DNA from: Microlunatus sp. Gsoil 973
Lineage (GTDB): Bacteria; Actinomycetota; Actinomycetes; Propionibacteriales; Propionibacteriaceae
DNA: 64,000 nt
Assembly (NCBI RefSeq): GCF_009707365.1
Contig: NZ_CP046122.1
Span: forward strand, 3,224,001-3,288,000
Direction of reading: 5' to 3'
The notes beneath the pieces are model-generated. The model was given only the letters and a program-made list of their open reading frames with translations. It was not told the origin of the DNA and did not search any database. Both the position numbers and the translations under genes were made by a program. This document shows, piece by piece, positions 20,818 to 29,988 of this stretch; position 1 is the first letter of the stretch; each line of letters begins with the position of its first letter.

Positions 20818-21768
20818 TCACAGCATCTCCGCCTCGGGAACCAGAATCGTCACCCTCGCTCGGATCATCCCTCCCTCGTCCTTCACCCACACCCTGGCCG
20901 CCCCCGCCACGAGTTTCCGATCGCGCGCCCACGCGAGCAGACGCTGGGAGTAGTCCACGGCCATGCTGGCGGGCACATATCCGACGACATGACCTTCGAT
21001 CACGACTGCTACAGCGTTCGGGTCGTGCTCATTCCACGGCTCCGGCACGAGGACGCAACGCTGGTCCTGCAGGGTTGTGCCCGCTGACGTGATCGGCATT
21101 CCCTTGTCCCGGAACAGCTTCCTAAAGCTCTTTGTGTGGTACGTCTCGCCGGTGACCTCGATCTGCTCGTCGAGCGGCACATCCGGCTCGATGACGGCCA
21201 TCTGTGCCAGGACGCCCTCGATGGTTGGTTTCGCGGGCGGGGCCGTCCTGGGCGGGATCGGCACGTCGGTTACGGGCGAGACGGTTTGCAACTGACTGCC
21301 AAGTGCCGGTTCTGCCGACATAGGCTGGGGTCGGACCTGGCTGGCCAGGAACTGCGCGAGCTGCTCGAAGCCTTGTCGGTCCTTACGTCTGAAGTGGGCG
21401 ATGAACTGTCGCCCGCCGGCGGTGAGGGTGAGCCGTCCGTTGGTCAGCATCGATGCTGGCGAGAAGTCCACACGCTCTAGATGTCTTAGCGGGATGATCG
21501 CGCTTGCCCCTGCTACATACGGGTTGCTGGCAGCCGCGGGGCCGATCCCGATCAAGGCTGTGCGCGCCATCGCATTCTTCGCGGTGATGATTACCGATCC
21601 GATATCGACCTCGACCGAGCACCCGTAGCCGTCCACCCCAGGAACGATGCCACCACTAGAGTCCGCGTGTCGGAAGAACTGGATAACAGTTTGATCTATT
21701 GGGGACCGATGCGCCAGCGATCCAGGCGATGCGGTTGTGTCTATCTGCCAATTCCGCGCATCGAGCAC
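20818..21768 (-). CDS. DUF4429-like plus HIRAN domain protein
   Basis: A 316-residue protein. Residues about 40-140 (SVEVDIGSVIITAKN .. IIPLRHLERVDF .. GRQFIAHFRRKDRQGFEQLAQFL) resemble the DUF4429/PH-like module. Residues about 205-290 resemble a HIRAN domain: EVTGETYHTKSFRKLF, then VLVPEPWNEHDPNAVAVVIEGHVVGYVP. HIRAN domains bind DNA ends or damaged and stalled DNA structures, often fused to helicases or nucleases; here none is fused. Free-standing HIRAN proteins occur in phages and mobile elements. Role unknown; defence or DNA repair is speculation. Confidence 0.7.
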   Translation of the reverse strand: MLDARNWQIDTTASPGSLAHRSPIDQTVIQFFRHADSSGGIVPGVDGYGCSVEVDIGSVIITAKNAMARTALIGIGPAAASNPYVAGASAIIPLRHLERVDFSPASMLTNGRLTLTAGGRQFIAHFRRKDRQGFEQLAQFLASQVRPQPMSAEPALGSQLQTVSPVTDVPIPPRTAPPAKPTIEGVLAQMAVIEPDVPLDEQIEVTGETYHTKSFRKLFRDKGMPITSAGTTLQDQRCVLVPEPWNEHDPNAVAVVIEGHVVGYVPASMAVDYSQRLLAWARDRKLVAGAARVWVKDEGGMIRARVTILVPEAEML

Positions 21769-22111
21769 GATCGCTGTTCACGACGGCTCGATCTCCGAAA
21801 CAGCGGGTAGGGGATCGGTGGCTGTGATGTCGCCAGTGCAGGGCCTGAACTCGGAAGTCCGTCTGATCGCCCGGTGACCGATCCTTGCGGACGCGACGTC
21901 TGTTCGTGATCTTGAGGTCGGCACAGAAAGATCACTGGCAGGCATGCGGCGCGAGAAGGGTGCATGGGGATGCGGTCGCGGTCATGTACGTGTTCTGGCA
22001 ACCCGCCTAGAAGGTCTCGATTGGACGACGAACAGCTCGGCCGCAGCGTTCAGGCGGCTTCGTTGGGAGCAGGATACGAGCACATCCACTCGACCTGGAG
22101 GGTGAGACACG
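21769..22111. other. Intergenic, no feature seen
   Basis: This 343-bp stretch carries no recognisable gene, hairpin or repeat. It contains the promoter region of the divergent HIRAN gene (minus) and lipoprotein-like gene (plus). Confidence 0.5.
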
Positions 22112-22537
22112 GTGCTGACGAGGACGGCGGTGTCTGTTGCGGCTCTGGGTGTGCTGTTGTCGGGGTGCGCTATCAGCGACGTTGAGATGAGCGCGTGTGC
22201 CAAGGCAGCGAGGAGAGTACCGGTGGTGGTCAGGCCTTCCGACCTGGACCAGGTGCGCAGGGGTGAGGCGAACCTGGTGGTGGATGTGTCGAGCAGTCTT
22301 CATAGACCTGTCCGGGTGACGGTCACGGCCGGATCCGCTGTCGCTCTCGACGTTGAGGTGCCGGCGGCTGAGCGGAATCGCAGCAACAATCCTGTTCACA
22401 GCTACAACTACCGACTTCCGGCGGGCCGGGTGACCGTCGTCGGTCGCAGCGGCGATGGACAACGCGGGGCCGCGAGAGTCGATCTCGGCAACGACCCGCG
22501 ATGGGTCGTAGTGATGGTGCAGGACGGGTTCCGCTGA
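22112..22537 (+). CDS. Putative lipoprotein, element A cargo
   Basis: A 141-residue protein with a short signal peptide, MLTRTAVSVAALGVLLSGC, ending in a lipobox LSGC with Cys at residue 19. The mature part is small, beta-rich and without a known family; it contains RPVRVTVTAGSAVALDVEVPAAE, like an immunoglobulin-type strand pair. GGAGGGTGAG precedes GTG 22112. Exclusion or surface roles are common for such mobile-element lipoproteins, but nothing here shows it. Confidence 0.6.
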   Translation: MLTRTAVSVAALGVLLSGCAISDVEMSACAKAARRVPVVVRPSDLDQVRRGEANLVVDVSSSLHRPVRVTVTAGSAVALDVEVPAAERNRSNNPVHSYNYRLPAGRVTVVGRSGDGQRGAARVDLGNDPRWVVVMVQDGFR

Positions 22538-22786
22538 GCGTTGACGTCTGGGATGAGGAGCCGCGGTGGGGGTAACAACCGTCGCCCCGGGCAGCTCGAC
22601 GATCATGCTGGCTGCTGCGGGTTGACCAATGTGCTGAGCAGTCACCCGTGAACCGACCGATCATCGGAACTCGCGACCTATTCACTGGGCACCACGCCTT
22701 CCCTCGAGGCCCGCCCGGGACCGGATCCCTCGGCGGGACACCTGGAGATGATGACTCGCGTCGTCGCCGGGTCGTACACTCGGGGC

Positions 22787-23041
22787 ATGGCACCTGAGGC
22801 TGCGGAACTGATCAAGGCCGGGTTAGCGCTCGACCCTGACGAGCGTGCCGTGGTGGCCAATCGCCTGTTGGCCAGCCTCCACGATGACCGTGGTGGCGAG
22901 GACCAGGTTGCGGTCGATGCCGCTTGGCGGGACGAGATCACGCGGCGTCTGGATGAGGTTCTGGACGGTTCGGTCACGCCGGTCGATGCTGATGAGCATT
23001 ACGCGCAGCTGCGGGGCCGGATCGCCGCCGGCACCGAGTGA
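22787..23041 (+). CDS. Antitoxin of a type II toxin-antitoxin pair
   Basis: An 84-residue acidic protein, MAPEAAELIKAGLALDPDERAVVANRLLASL, matching the 'addiction module component' antitoxin family (RelB/StbD-like), with the C-terminal half WRDEITRRLDEVLDGSVTPVDADEHYAQLR that should wrap the toxin. ATG 22787 fits the family start; longer versions to 22748 have no support. The stop overlaps the toxin start as GTGA, so the pair is translationally coupled. Confidence 0.85.
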   Translation: MAPEAAELIKAGLALDPDERAVVANRLLASLHDDRGGEDQVAVDAAWRDEITRRLDEVLDGSVTPVDADEHYAQLRGRIAAGTE

Positions 23042-23355
23042 CGACGCGGCAGCGGGAGCATCCTGCGGCGGTCGAGGAGTTCGACGCCGCAGTGCTGTGG
23101 TACGAGGATCGCGCGCCGGGGACCGGGCTGACTTTGATCGATCGGGCGGCGCAAGCCCGGGCTGACATTGGCGCGTGGCCGGAGGCTGCTCCGCTGTTCC
23201 CTGACTGGTCCGGACGTATCGTGGTGCGTGCGAAGGCGATCCGCGGCTTCCCCTACCGGATCGTGTATGTCGTGCACGACGACTCCGTGCTGATACTCGC
23301 CTATGCCCACGAGAAGCGTCGACCTGGCTATTGGGAAGACCGGCTCGACACCTGA
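23038..23355 (+). CDS. RelE/ParE-family toxin
   Basis: A 105-residue basic protein. HPAAVEEFDAAVLWYEDRAPGTGLTLID is the first helix pair of the RelE/ParE fold, and FPYRIVYVVHDDSVLILAYAHEKRRPGYW the terminal beta-hairpin with the YR..Y..H..R pattern. It is a probable ribosome-dependent mRNA interferase or gyrase poison; ParE versus RelE activity cannot be decided. It starts at GTG 23038, overlapping the antitoxin. As the only intact stability module in element A it may explain why the decayed element persists (inference). Confidence 0.85.
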   Translation: MTTRQREHPAAVEEFDAAVLWYEDRAPGTGLTLIDRAAQARADIGAWPEAAPLFPDWSGRIVVRAKAIRGFPYRIVYVVHDDSVLILAYAHEKRRPGYWEDRLDT

Positions 23356-23699
23356 GGTCTGTGCGGATCCGCCGCGAGGCTGAACGTTCGGTAACGAATT
23401 CGACCTGGTGGTGTTCGGCAAGAGGACTGTCGGAGGCCGGTGTTACCTTTGGTCGCAGATGGCACACACCTCAAACAAAACTGACGGGTATACCCCTGGG
23501 GTCGGCTCCCCGCTTCTGGCTGAGGCCAGCACTTGAGCTAGCCGCTTCAAACCTTCTTGGTGTGTCGTCCGCATCGGGCGTGGTTGGCGATCCTCCTGCG
23601 TTCGGGCGTTGCCCGCAATTTGGGTCGGGTGGTTGAGGGAAGCCCTGGTCTGGGTGTGCCGTGCGGGGAGGATCGCAACTGGCCGCGCGGCACACCCTC

Positions 23700-24837
23700 T
23701 TGGGTGCTGAAACGCTCGTGCAGCCGACCGACCTCGCCCAGGACGACGCTCCGGTGGGCGCCTTCCCAGGCTTCAGCGACGACGCGCCACTTGATCTTGA
23801 TCATCTGTCGCCGGCTGCCGAACACGGGTTCTTGCGCCGGGTCACCGAGGGCAGCTTCTCCGCGTTCGCCGATACGGCGGCTGCGGTGGGCAACTGCGCT
23901 CGCCGATCCGGTTGGTCGGACGGTCCGACACCATTGATCCGGCGACCGGTGAGGTGTTGTCCTCGTACGCGTCGGACGATGCGCCGTTGGGTGTCTTGTA
24001 CCGGCCGTGTGGGAACCGGCGGGCCGACGTCTACCCGCCCTGCTCCCGGGTGTATGCCCGCGACACGTTCGAGATGATCAAGGCCGGCGTGGCCGGCGGC
24101 AAGACCGTCCCGGACACCGTCGCCGACAACCCGCTGTTGTCCGTCACTGTCACCGCTCCGTCGTTCGGTGTCGTGCACGGTGCGCGGAGTCGTCATGGCC
24201 GGCGGTCGGGTGGTCACTGCCGGCCGCGTTCGCACACGGTTGTTTGTGATCATGGTCGTCGGTTGTCGTGCATGGCCGTCCATGATCAACACGACGAGTT
24301 GAACGGTGTGCCGTTGTGCTCCGACTGCTACGACTGGTCCTCCGCAGTGGTCTGGCAGTGGTGGGCGCCGGAGTTGTTGCGCCGCACGCCGAACACCCTG
24401 CGCCGCAAGCTCGCGCAGCACCTAGAAACACCGGAAAGTCGGCTCGGTGACCTGGCGTCGGTGCAGTCGCCAAGGTGGCCGAGTACCAGGATCGCGGCCT
24501 GGTGCACTTCCACGCCCTGATCCGGGTCGACGGCTCCGACGGCCCGGGCAGCCCGTCCCCGGTGGACGGCGCCACCCTGGCCGAGCTGGTCGAGCAGACG
24601 GTCCGGTCGATCCAGCTCGTCGCACCCGCCGTAGGCGGGAATGATCATGATCGGATCGTCGCCTGGGGAGATCAACTCGACGTACGGATCGTTCGTGCCG
24701 GCGCCCGGACCGATGATCCGACCGGGCCGCTGACCGAAGCCCAGGTGGCTGCCCTTGACAACCAGGGTCAGAGCCAAACACTCAGCAGTCCGGGAAGGAC
24801 TGGCCCGGGCACCCAACGCAACCACAGGAGTAGTTGA
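23700..24837 (+). pseudogene. RepSA-like rolling-circle replication initiator, truncated and frameshifted
   Basis: Homologous along its length to the intact rep of element B. Segments in three frames: AFPGFSDDAPLDLDHL .. FADTAAAVG, then DPATGEVLSSYASDDAPLGVLYRPCGNRRADV .. WQWWAPELLRR, then AEYQDRGLVHFHALIRVDG with the HUH pair. Slips are near 23895 and at 24465 (one missing T after CAG). After DPTGPLTEAQVA the match stops; the intact protein continues YLAKYATK and about 150 more residues. The catalytic tyrosine region is therefore deleted, which no single sequencing error can explain. The start is probably TTG 23700 or just downstream. Confidence 0.85.
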
Positions 24838-24839
24838 TC

Positions 24840-25085
24840 ATGGAAGCTGCAGATGGATCGGAACGCGACGATCGCGACAACGGGCTGCATCGGGTCGCGT
24901 TCGAACGCCTGCTGAAGCCGAAGGAGGTCGCAGAGTTGTTCTCGCTCTCTGAGCCGACACTCGCCCGGTGGCGATCGGAGGGCAAGGGGCCGGTTTGGGT
25001 TCAGGTTGCGCACCGAGTGCCGCGATACCGGGTTCGTGATCTTGAAACCTGGGTCAGGTCGCACAAGCGGGGTGAGGCGGCATGA
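24840..25085 (+). CDS. Excisionase (Xis), MerR-like HTH
   Basis: An 81-residue DNA-binding protein with the winged-HTH of recombination directionality factors: LLKPKEVAELFSLSEPTLARWRSEGKGP .. PRYRVRDLETWVRSH. ATG 24840 has AGGAG upstream. The stop overlaps the int start as ATGA. The C-terminal PRYR..D.. pattern matches the element B excisionase. It appears intact, unlike its neighbours rep and int. Confidence 0.88.
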   Translation: MEAADGSERDDRDNGLHRVAFERLLKPKEVAELFSLSEPTLARWRSEGKGPVWVQVAHRVPRYRVRDLETWVRSHKRGEAA

Positions 25086-26120
25086 TCGGCAAGCTGCCGT
25101 CCGGCAAGTACCGGGTCCGGGTGAAGCATCGCGGCAAGGTGGTCGCCCCGAAGTCGTTCGTCCGGCTGCGTGATGCCCAGCGCTGGGAGGACGAACAGCG
25201 ACGGCGGATTGATCTTGGTGTGTGGGTCGATCCGCGCCGCGGTGAACGCCTGGTCGCCGACGTCGCATCCGAGTGGCTCGCGTCGCGGCGCGGGCAGGTC
25301 TCGTCGTCGACCTGGACGACGGACAAGCACTTCGTGACGCACCTGACGCCGACTCTGGGCAACCTGCCGATCGGCCAGGTGACGCGGGCTCGGGTCGAAT
25401 CGGCCCTGGGTGAGCTGATCAGTGCGGGTCGTGCTCGCTCGTCGGTTCAACGGTTGGCGGCGGTGTTGTCGGGGATCTTCGGCTACGCGGTGCGTGAACA
25501 GATCATCGTGTCCAATCCGTGCGCCGGCGTCCGGGTTCCACCGGGCGCGGGTAAGCCGCCGCGTTCGGTGTCGCCGTTGAGTCGAGACGAGTTGCATGAC
25601 GTGGTTGCCGCCCAGCGAGCGTTCTCCCTCAGCGGCGCCGCAGTGACGCTGTTCCTCGGGCTGACCGGGCTGCGCTGGGGCGAGTTGCGGTCGTTGCGGG
25701 TCGCGGACGTTCAGCAGGCGCCGGTTCCGGCCGTCCGGATATCGGTGTCACCTTCGGACGGTCACGCCGAGAAGGTGCCTAGGGGTCGGCGCCGCCGGTT
25801 GGTGCCGTTGGTGCCGGAGGCCTGGTCGATCGTGGAGCCGCTGCTCGACGGCCGGTCGCCGCGTGACTACGTCTTCACCTCGCCGCAGGGCGACCAGCTG
25901 AACGAGTCGAACTGGAAGCGGAGTGTCCGCTGGGAATCGACGGCGATGGGCGCAGAGTGCACGATCTTCGGCACACGTTCGCCAATCTGGTGCTGCAGGG
26001 CGGCCTCGACGTGAAGACGGTTCAGGCCTGGCGCGGCACCTGGCTGCCGGGGACACCACGGGGACACGGGCGGGTGCCGAGGCGGCTGATCGATCGGATG
26101 CTGATCGGCATTTGGCCTAG
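25082..26120 (+). pseudogene. Tyrosine integrase of element A, frameshifted and catalytically incomplete
   Basis: The N-terminal arm-binding region (GKLPSGKYRVRVKHRGKVVAPKSF) and core-binding domain are intact, and LGLTGLRWGELRSL holds catalytic Arg I. Near 25940-25945 the frame slips; the box VHDLRHTFANLVLQGGLDVKTVQAW continues in another frame. The box GHxSxxTTxxxY expected next is missing: the sequence jumps from QAW to RHLAAGDTTGTRAG, a deletion of roughly 40 bp, and no catalytic Tyr is found. The stop is TAG 26118-26120, 12 bp before att copy 2. Loss of the tyrosine makes it inactive whatever the status of the frameshift. Confidence 0.85.
26049..26069. repeat. Right arm-type repeat of element A
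   Basis: GGGGACACCAC followed by GGGGACACGG, the same 11-bp-period double repeat as at 19447-19467 with one mismatch. It lies inside the 3' end of int, 62 bp before att copy 2. Confidence 0.65.
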
Positions 26121-26131
26121 CCAGCACGCTG

Positions 26132-26174
26132 GAGCCACCTGTCGGAATCGAACCGACGACCTATTCATTACGAG
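26132..26174 (-). repeat. att core copy 2 (junction between elements A and B)
   Basis: 43 bp identical to copies 1 and 3. It is both the right end of element A and the left end of element B. Again only the tRNA 3' half is present. Seven more bases to the left (26125-26131) match copy 1 but not the intact tRNA gene, so these flanking bases travelled with the elements. Confidence 0.95.
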
Positions 26175-26247
26175 CGCGTCCTGGGCATTCGGTTGGGCGT
26201 CCGTAGCGGTCCGGGTGAGTGCACTGGTTGCGCGGTTTGATCAAGAA

Positions 26248-26267
26248 GGGGTGCGCCAGGGGTGCGC
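26248..26267. repeat. Left arm-type repeat of element B
   Basis: GGGGTGCGC twice with an 11-bp period (26248-26256 and 26259-26267), 73 bp inside att copy 2. The same double repeat is at 39697-39716 near the other end. Confidence 0.65.
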
Positions 26268-26488
26268 TGTGCGGGCAGGGAGAGCCACCGACCCGATAGC
26301 CAGCCAACCCGCTCGACGTTGGTCGGGGTCAAGGGGGCCGAAGGCAGCCAACGGCCACGGAGCGCAGCGGAGTGCCCTTGACGCCGGCCGGCGGCGAGTG
26401 ATCATGAGAGATCGGGTCGGCGGCTCGGAGGTGAGTTGATCAGCAGACTCGGGGCATCGTCGGTCTGGTCGATGAGTTGGGACGTCTT

Positions 26489-26623
26489 GATCTTGCGGGG
26501 TCGGGGCGTCCCTTCAGTTTGCCCGGGCGGGGTCCCGGGGTGCCGAGCGCAGCGAGGCGGGGCCCCGGGTGCCCCCGGGCGCGCGCCGAAGGCGCGCTTG
26601 AGCCAGTAAGGAAAGTACTCCCG
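26489..26623. other. Candidate replication origin or cis-site of element B
   Basis: Begins GATCTTGCGG like its element A counterpart, continues through GC-rich palindromes (GGGGCCCC), then a perfect hairpin GCGCGCC-GAA-GGCGCGC (26581-26597) running into CCAGTAAGGAAAGTACTCCC. Conservation between two otherwise different left ends argues for a shared function such as a Rep nick site. Confidence 0.45.
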
Positions 26624-27137
26624 GCAGCATCTCAGGCAGGTGTCTCAGGCGGGATGGGTCAGTCTGGCAGTAGCCCGGAGGGTCGGCCCGATGCTGCAAC
26701 TATCACCGGGAACAAACGCCTTGTTGGCGGCCGTGGCGCGATCCGTCAGCACAGCGGCCCGTCAACGTGGGATCCGCGGCGCTAGACGCGGCCCCAAACG
26801 AGGCAGAGGACATCGTCACGCCTGGCCACCATGTGCGACGTCGCAGAAAAGTGCCAAGAAGACAGCGGCTCGTACGCACGTTTTGCGGCCAATGGTAAGG
26901 AGCTTTTCCACCGGCTTCGGACTGCGAATTCCTTAGTTCGACGATATGAGCTGTGTTTTGACTCTAAGCTCCAAACTGTCATTTTCGATGGCTCAGATCT
27001 TTGGATCTCGGGTCGTGGGCGAGCCAGTCGGGCACACATCGGGCGCTTCGGTACTCGTGTCGCCGATCCCGGCCGCTGAGGGTGAAGGATTCCAAGACGG
27101 GTAGCGGGCTGAAGGCCGCGGAGCGGAGGGCAGGGTT
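26624..27137. other. Upstream region of the qat operon, no gene seen
   Basis: No recognisable gene. GC content falls around 26,860-26,990, unlike both the element backbone and the chromosome, and the lower GC continues into the Qat genes. The qat promoter should lie here, but I see no convincing -35/-10 pair. Confidence 0.5.
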
Positions 27138-29183
27138 GTGTGGACTGATACCGAGACGAACATCGACTACATCAACTTCTCTACTGTGGCCGACTCGGTT
27201 GTCGAACTGATCGAGCAAGCTGAAGGCAAGCCGCTCTCCATCGGGGTCTCAGGAGCGTGGGGAGTTGGCAAGTCGTCGCTCGTGATGCTTACCAAGGACG
27301 CGCTCGAGCGACGTGAACGGCAACGCGCCCGCGACCAGGGCATCAGGGACGACGATGACTTCCAGTCGAAGTACATCTTCGTCTCCTTCAACGCCTGGTT
27401 ATACCAAGGCTACGACGACGCCCGGGCCGCGCTGATGGAAGCGATCGCCGTGAAGCTTGCGGAAGTCGCGGAGGAGCGCAAGACCGGAGTCGAGAAGACT
27501 CGGGACTTTCTACGCCGTATCGACTGGTTCCGGCTCGCCAGCTTGACCGCAGGCTCCGCCGCCGCGCTGGCCCTCGGGCCGCCACCCGTCGGATTGATAG
27601 GGCAGTTTGCGTCGCTGTTCAGTCGTGGTCGGAGGAATGGTGTCGACGACAACCTAATTGAGGATGCCCAAGGCGCTGTCACCCAGGCTGCCGGGGAGGC
27701 CAAGGGACTCCTCAGGGACAAGCCAGCGCAAGATGAGAGCCCGCGTCAGAGAATCCAGGCTCTGCGCGACTCCTTTGTGGCGGCGCTGCAGGAGCTGGAG
27801 GTCACTCTCGTCGTCTTGATCGATGACCTCGACCGCTGCCTGCCCGAAACGGCAGTCTCGACGCTCGAGGCGATTCGTCTGTTTCTCTTCTTGGACGGGA
27901 CCGCCTTTGTCATCGCTGCCGACGACCAGATGATAAAGCACGCTGTCAAGAAGCACTTCGACCAACCCGACGACGCTCTGGTGACCAATTACTTCGACAA
28001 GCTCATTCAGATTCCTATTCGCGTCCCCACCTTGGGCACCCAAGAGGTTCGCGCTTACATGTTCTTGCTCTATGTGCACAACAGCATGCTGGGCGAGAGC
28101 GAGCGCGAGCGCATCCGTATCGCCGTCTGCGATCGGTTGGCTAAGACCTGGCAGGGACTGCGCATCGACCGGGCGTTCATCCAAGGGTTGGGAATTGACC
28201 TGCCGAACGAGTTGGTGGCACAGCTCGACACCGCCGACCGCCTAACGCCAATCATGGCGACCGCGTCTGGCATCGCTGGCAATCCGAGACTGGTCAAGCG
28301 ATTCCTTAACGCACTCTCGGTGCGCATGGCTGTCGCCAAGACCCAAGGAGTCTCAGTCGATGAGGCAGCGTTGGCGAAGCTACTGCTCTTCGAGCGCCTC
28401 GCGCCAGCTGAGCTCTACCAGGAGTTGGCGACGAGCATCACTAACAGCGTCGATGGTAAGCCACACTTACTTGACGGATTGGAGCCTGAAGACCTAGACA
28501 ACGCTTCAGCCACTCCCACCGGCTCGACCGGTTTCGCTGACCTGCGCGACCAGGCGGACACGGCTACGGTGCCTGGGCCCAAGGACAAGGTATCCGGATC
28601 GCAGCGAGCCCGCTCCGAACGCGATGGTGGAACAAACCTCGCCGTCGCGCCTATCCCCGAGAGGTGGGCGACAGGTTTCGTCAGCGAATGGCTCGCGTTA
28701 CCGCCACGATTGGCCGACATAGACATGCGCGGAGCGCTCTACGTCAGCCGCGAACACCTGCCTATCCTCACGGCCGAGGATGGTCTGTCCTCCACCGCAA
28801 CCGAGCTTCTCAAGGCGCTCATCGAACATCCGAGCGAGGCCGGAGCGCTCACGGAGCCGCTCCGGGAACTGAGCGGCCCCGAGCAGAGTCGAATCTTCGA
28901 GCGACTCCTCGATCTGGCTCGTCCCATCGATGCGTGGGGAGTGCCAGATATCTTCGAGGCGCTGCTCGTCATGGTCCAGGTTGGTCCAGATCTGAGCGGA
29001 AGCCTCGCGGGTTTCCTGGGTGGACGTCCGGCCGCCCAGATCCAGCCGGATCTCATTCCGCGGATCTCCGGACAGCCTTGGGCGAGCGATTTGATGACGG
29101 CCTGGGCTGGCAATCCGGACATTGAAGCGCCGGTCAAGGCGGCCATCGCGAGCAGGTTGGGCAATGGGAACGTCGCAAAGTAG
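27138..29183 (+). CDS. qatA: QatA: KAP-family P-loop ATPase of the Qat defence system
   Basis: A 681-residue KAP NTPase. Walker A is SGAWGVGKSS (K45); FVSFNAWLYQ (81-90) is the KAP-specific strand; Walker B is LVVLIDDLDRC (224-234). A hydrophobic segment (residues about 131-157, SLTAGSAAALALGPPPVGLIG) sits between Walker A and B, where KAP ATPases usually carry membrane helices. The C-terminal 250 residues are variable. GTG 27138 follows GGAGGG by 7 bases. Qat systems (KAP ATPase, QatB, QueC-like, TatD-like) protect against phage; the mechanism is not settled. First gene of a four-gene operon. Confidence 0.93.
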   Translation: MWTDTETNIDYINFSTVADSVVELIEQAEGKPLSIGVSGAWGVGKSSLVMLTKDALERRERQRARDQGIRDDDDFQSKYIFVSFNAWLYQGYDDARAALMEAIAVKLAEVAEERKTGVEKTRDFLRRIDWFRLASLTAGSAAALALGPPPVGLIGQFASLFSRGRRNGVDDNLIEDAQGAVTQAAGEAKGLLRDKPAQDESPRQRIQALRDSFVAALQELEVTLVVLIDDLDRCLPETAVSTLEAIRLFLFLDGTAFVIAADDQMIKHAVKKHFDQPDDALVTNYFDKLIQIPIRVPTLGTQEVRAYMFLLYVHNSMLGESERERIRIAVCDRLAKTWQGLRIDRAFIQGLGIDLPNELVAQLDTADRLTPIMATASGIAGNPRLVKRFLNALSVRMAVAKTQGVSVDEAALAKLLLFERLAPAELYQELATSITNSVDGKPHLLDGLEPEDLDNASATPTGSTGFADLRDQADTATVPGPKDKVSGSQRARSERDGGTNLAVAPIPERWATGFVSEWLALPPRLADIDMRGALYVSREHLPILTAEDGLSSTATELLKALIEHPSEAGALTEPLRELSGPEQSRIFERLLDLARPIDAWGVPDIFEALLVMVQVGPDLSGSLAGFLGGRPAAQIQPDLIPRISGQPWASDLMTAWAGNPDIEAPVKAAIASRLGNGNVAK

Positions 29184-29988
29184 CGCGGGACCTGGGGCGA
29201 ACGTCTCTCTCGTCCCGCCGTGGGCCGAACCGGTGCCTGACCCCGAAGAACCCGATGTCGTTTCTGCGACAGACCTCGAGACCCCGCCTGGCCTCGAGCC
29301 ACCGCCGACCGCTGTTCGCGACCTGCTTGCGCCTGATCGGCGTTTCGTCAGCGCCCGCCGCAACTTGGGGTCGTTCGCGAAGACCGGGGACGCTGCGCGC
29401 TTGCGCCGTGGCATCGCGCAGTACGTCCGCACCGGTTACGGCGGGGCGGGAACCATGTCGCGACGCCTGGGATCTGTCTCCAGAACCGCCCGGTCGCTCA
29501 GCCAAGTTCTCGATCCAGGTGCCGCCGATCGAGGCCTGGACCGTGCCCTTCTCCAAGGGAACTCTGTAGCGGAGATTACCGACGCCGTCGTGGAAGCCGC
29601 TTGCTCCTCCGACGGCACCCTTGACGCCGAGGCGTCCCGAGAGTCGATCCGCAATGCCCTATCGGATCTCTTGGGTCTGTACAGCGATGTGGATCTTCTC
29701 AGACTCACTGACGCTCAGCGCGAGTTCGTCATCGAGAGTTTCGTCGCCCACGACGTGTATCGACGGTTCGCTCTCGACGTCGGCAAACACCTCGTAGACA
29801 ACGCCCCTACCGCCACGATCGGACTCTCCCGGCTCAAGCAAGCCCGCAACTACATCCGCCAGACGATCGCAGAGTCGTTCCGGCTCCTGCGCGAGGCTGG
29901 CCAGTCCATGACTACAGCGCACGTCCGGAGCACCGTCGCCAACGCGCTGACTAACAGCCTGGTCGTCTTTGAGGGGTATCTGGCATGA
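29164..29988 (+). CDS. qatB: QatB: Qat system protein of unknown activity
   Basis: A 274-residue protein starting MGTSQSSAGPGANVSLVPPW, a Gly/Pro/Ser-rich start ending in LVPPW that fits QatB. After a Pro-rich linker the body is helical (RRNLGSFAKTGDAARLRRGIAQYVRTGYGGAGT, then long helices to the end). ATG 29164 fits this N-terminus and lies 20 bases inside qatA; a longer frame to 29122 would be basic nonsense. Its stop overlaps qatC by 4 bases. No catalytic motif is visible. Confidence 0.9.
   Translation: MGTSQSSAGPGANVSLVPPWAEPVPDPEEPDVVSATDLETPPGLEPPPTAVRDLLAPDRRFVSARRNLGSFAKTGDAARLRRGIAQYVRTGYGGAGTMSRRLGSVSRTARSLSQVLDPGAADRGLDRALLQGNSVAEITDAVVEAACSSDGTLDAEASRESIRNALSDLLGLYSDVDLLRLTDAQREFVIESFVAHDVYRRFALDVGKHLVDNAPTATIGLSRLKQARNYIRQTIAESFRLLREAGQSMTTAHVRSTVANALTNSLVVFEGYLA

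Larger units (their letters stand above)
19308..26174 (+). mobile_element. Element A: decayed AICE-like integrative element in tRNA-Thr
   Basis: A 6.9-kb unit bounded by direct 43-bp att cores. Gene order at the right end is rep, xis, int, then att, as in pSAM2-type elements of actinomycetes. The rep gene lacks its C-terminal third and int lacks the segment that should hold the catalytic tyrosine, so it probably cannot replicate or excise on its own. No translocase gene is found. Cargo is an unknown gene, a DUF4429-HIRAN gene, a lipoprotein-like gene and a toxin-antitoxin pair. Element B's integrase might act on the shared cores (inference). Confidence 0.85.

Noticed and set aside
26831-27079. 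82-codon frame before qatA
   Set aside because: No ribosome site or family match; lies in the probable qat promoter region.
29122-29163. Longer QatB start
   Set aside because: The added residues (MKRRSRRPSRAGWA) are out of character; ATG 29164 gives the MGTS..LVPPW start that fits QatB.
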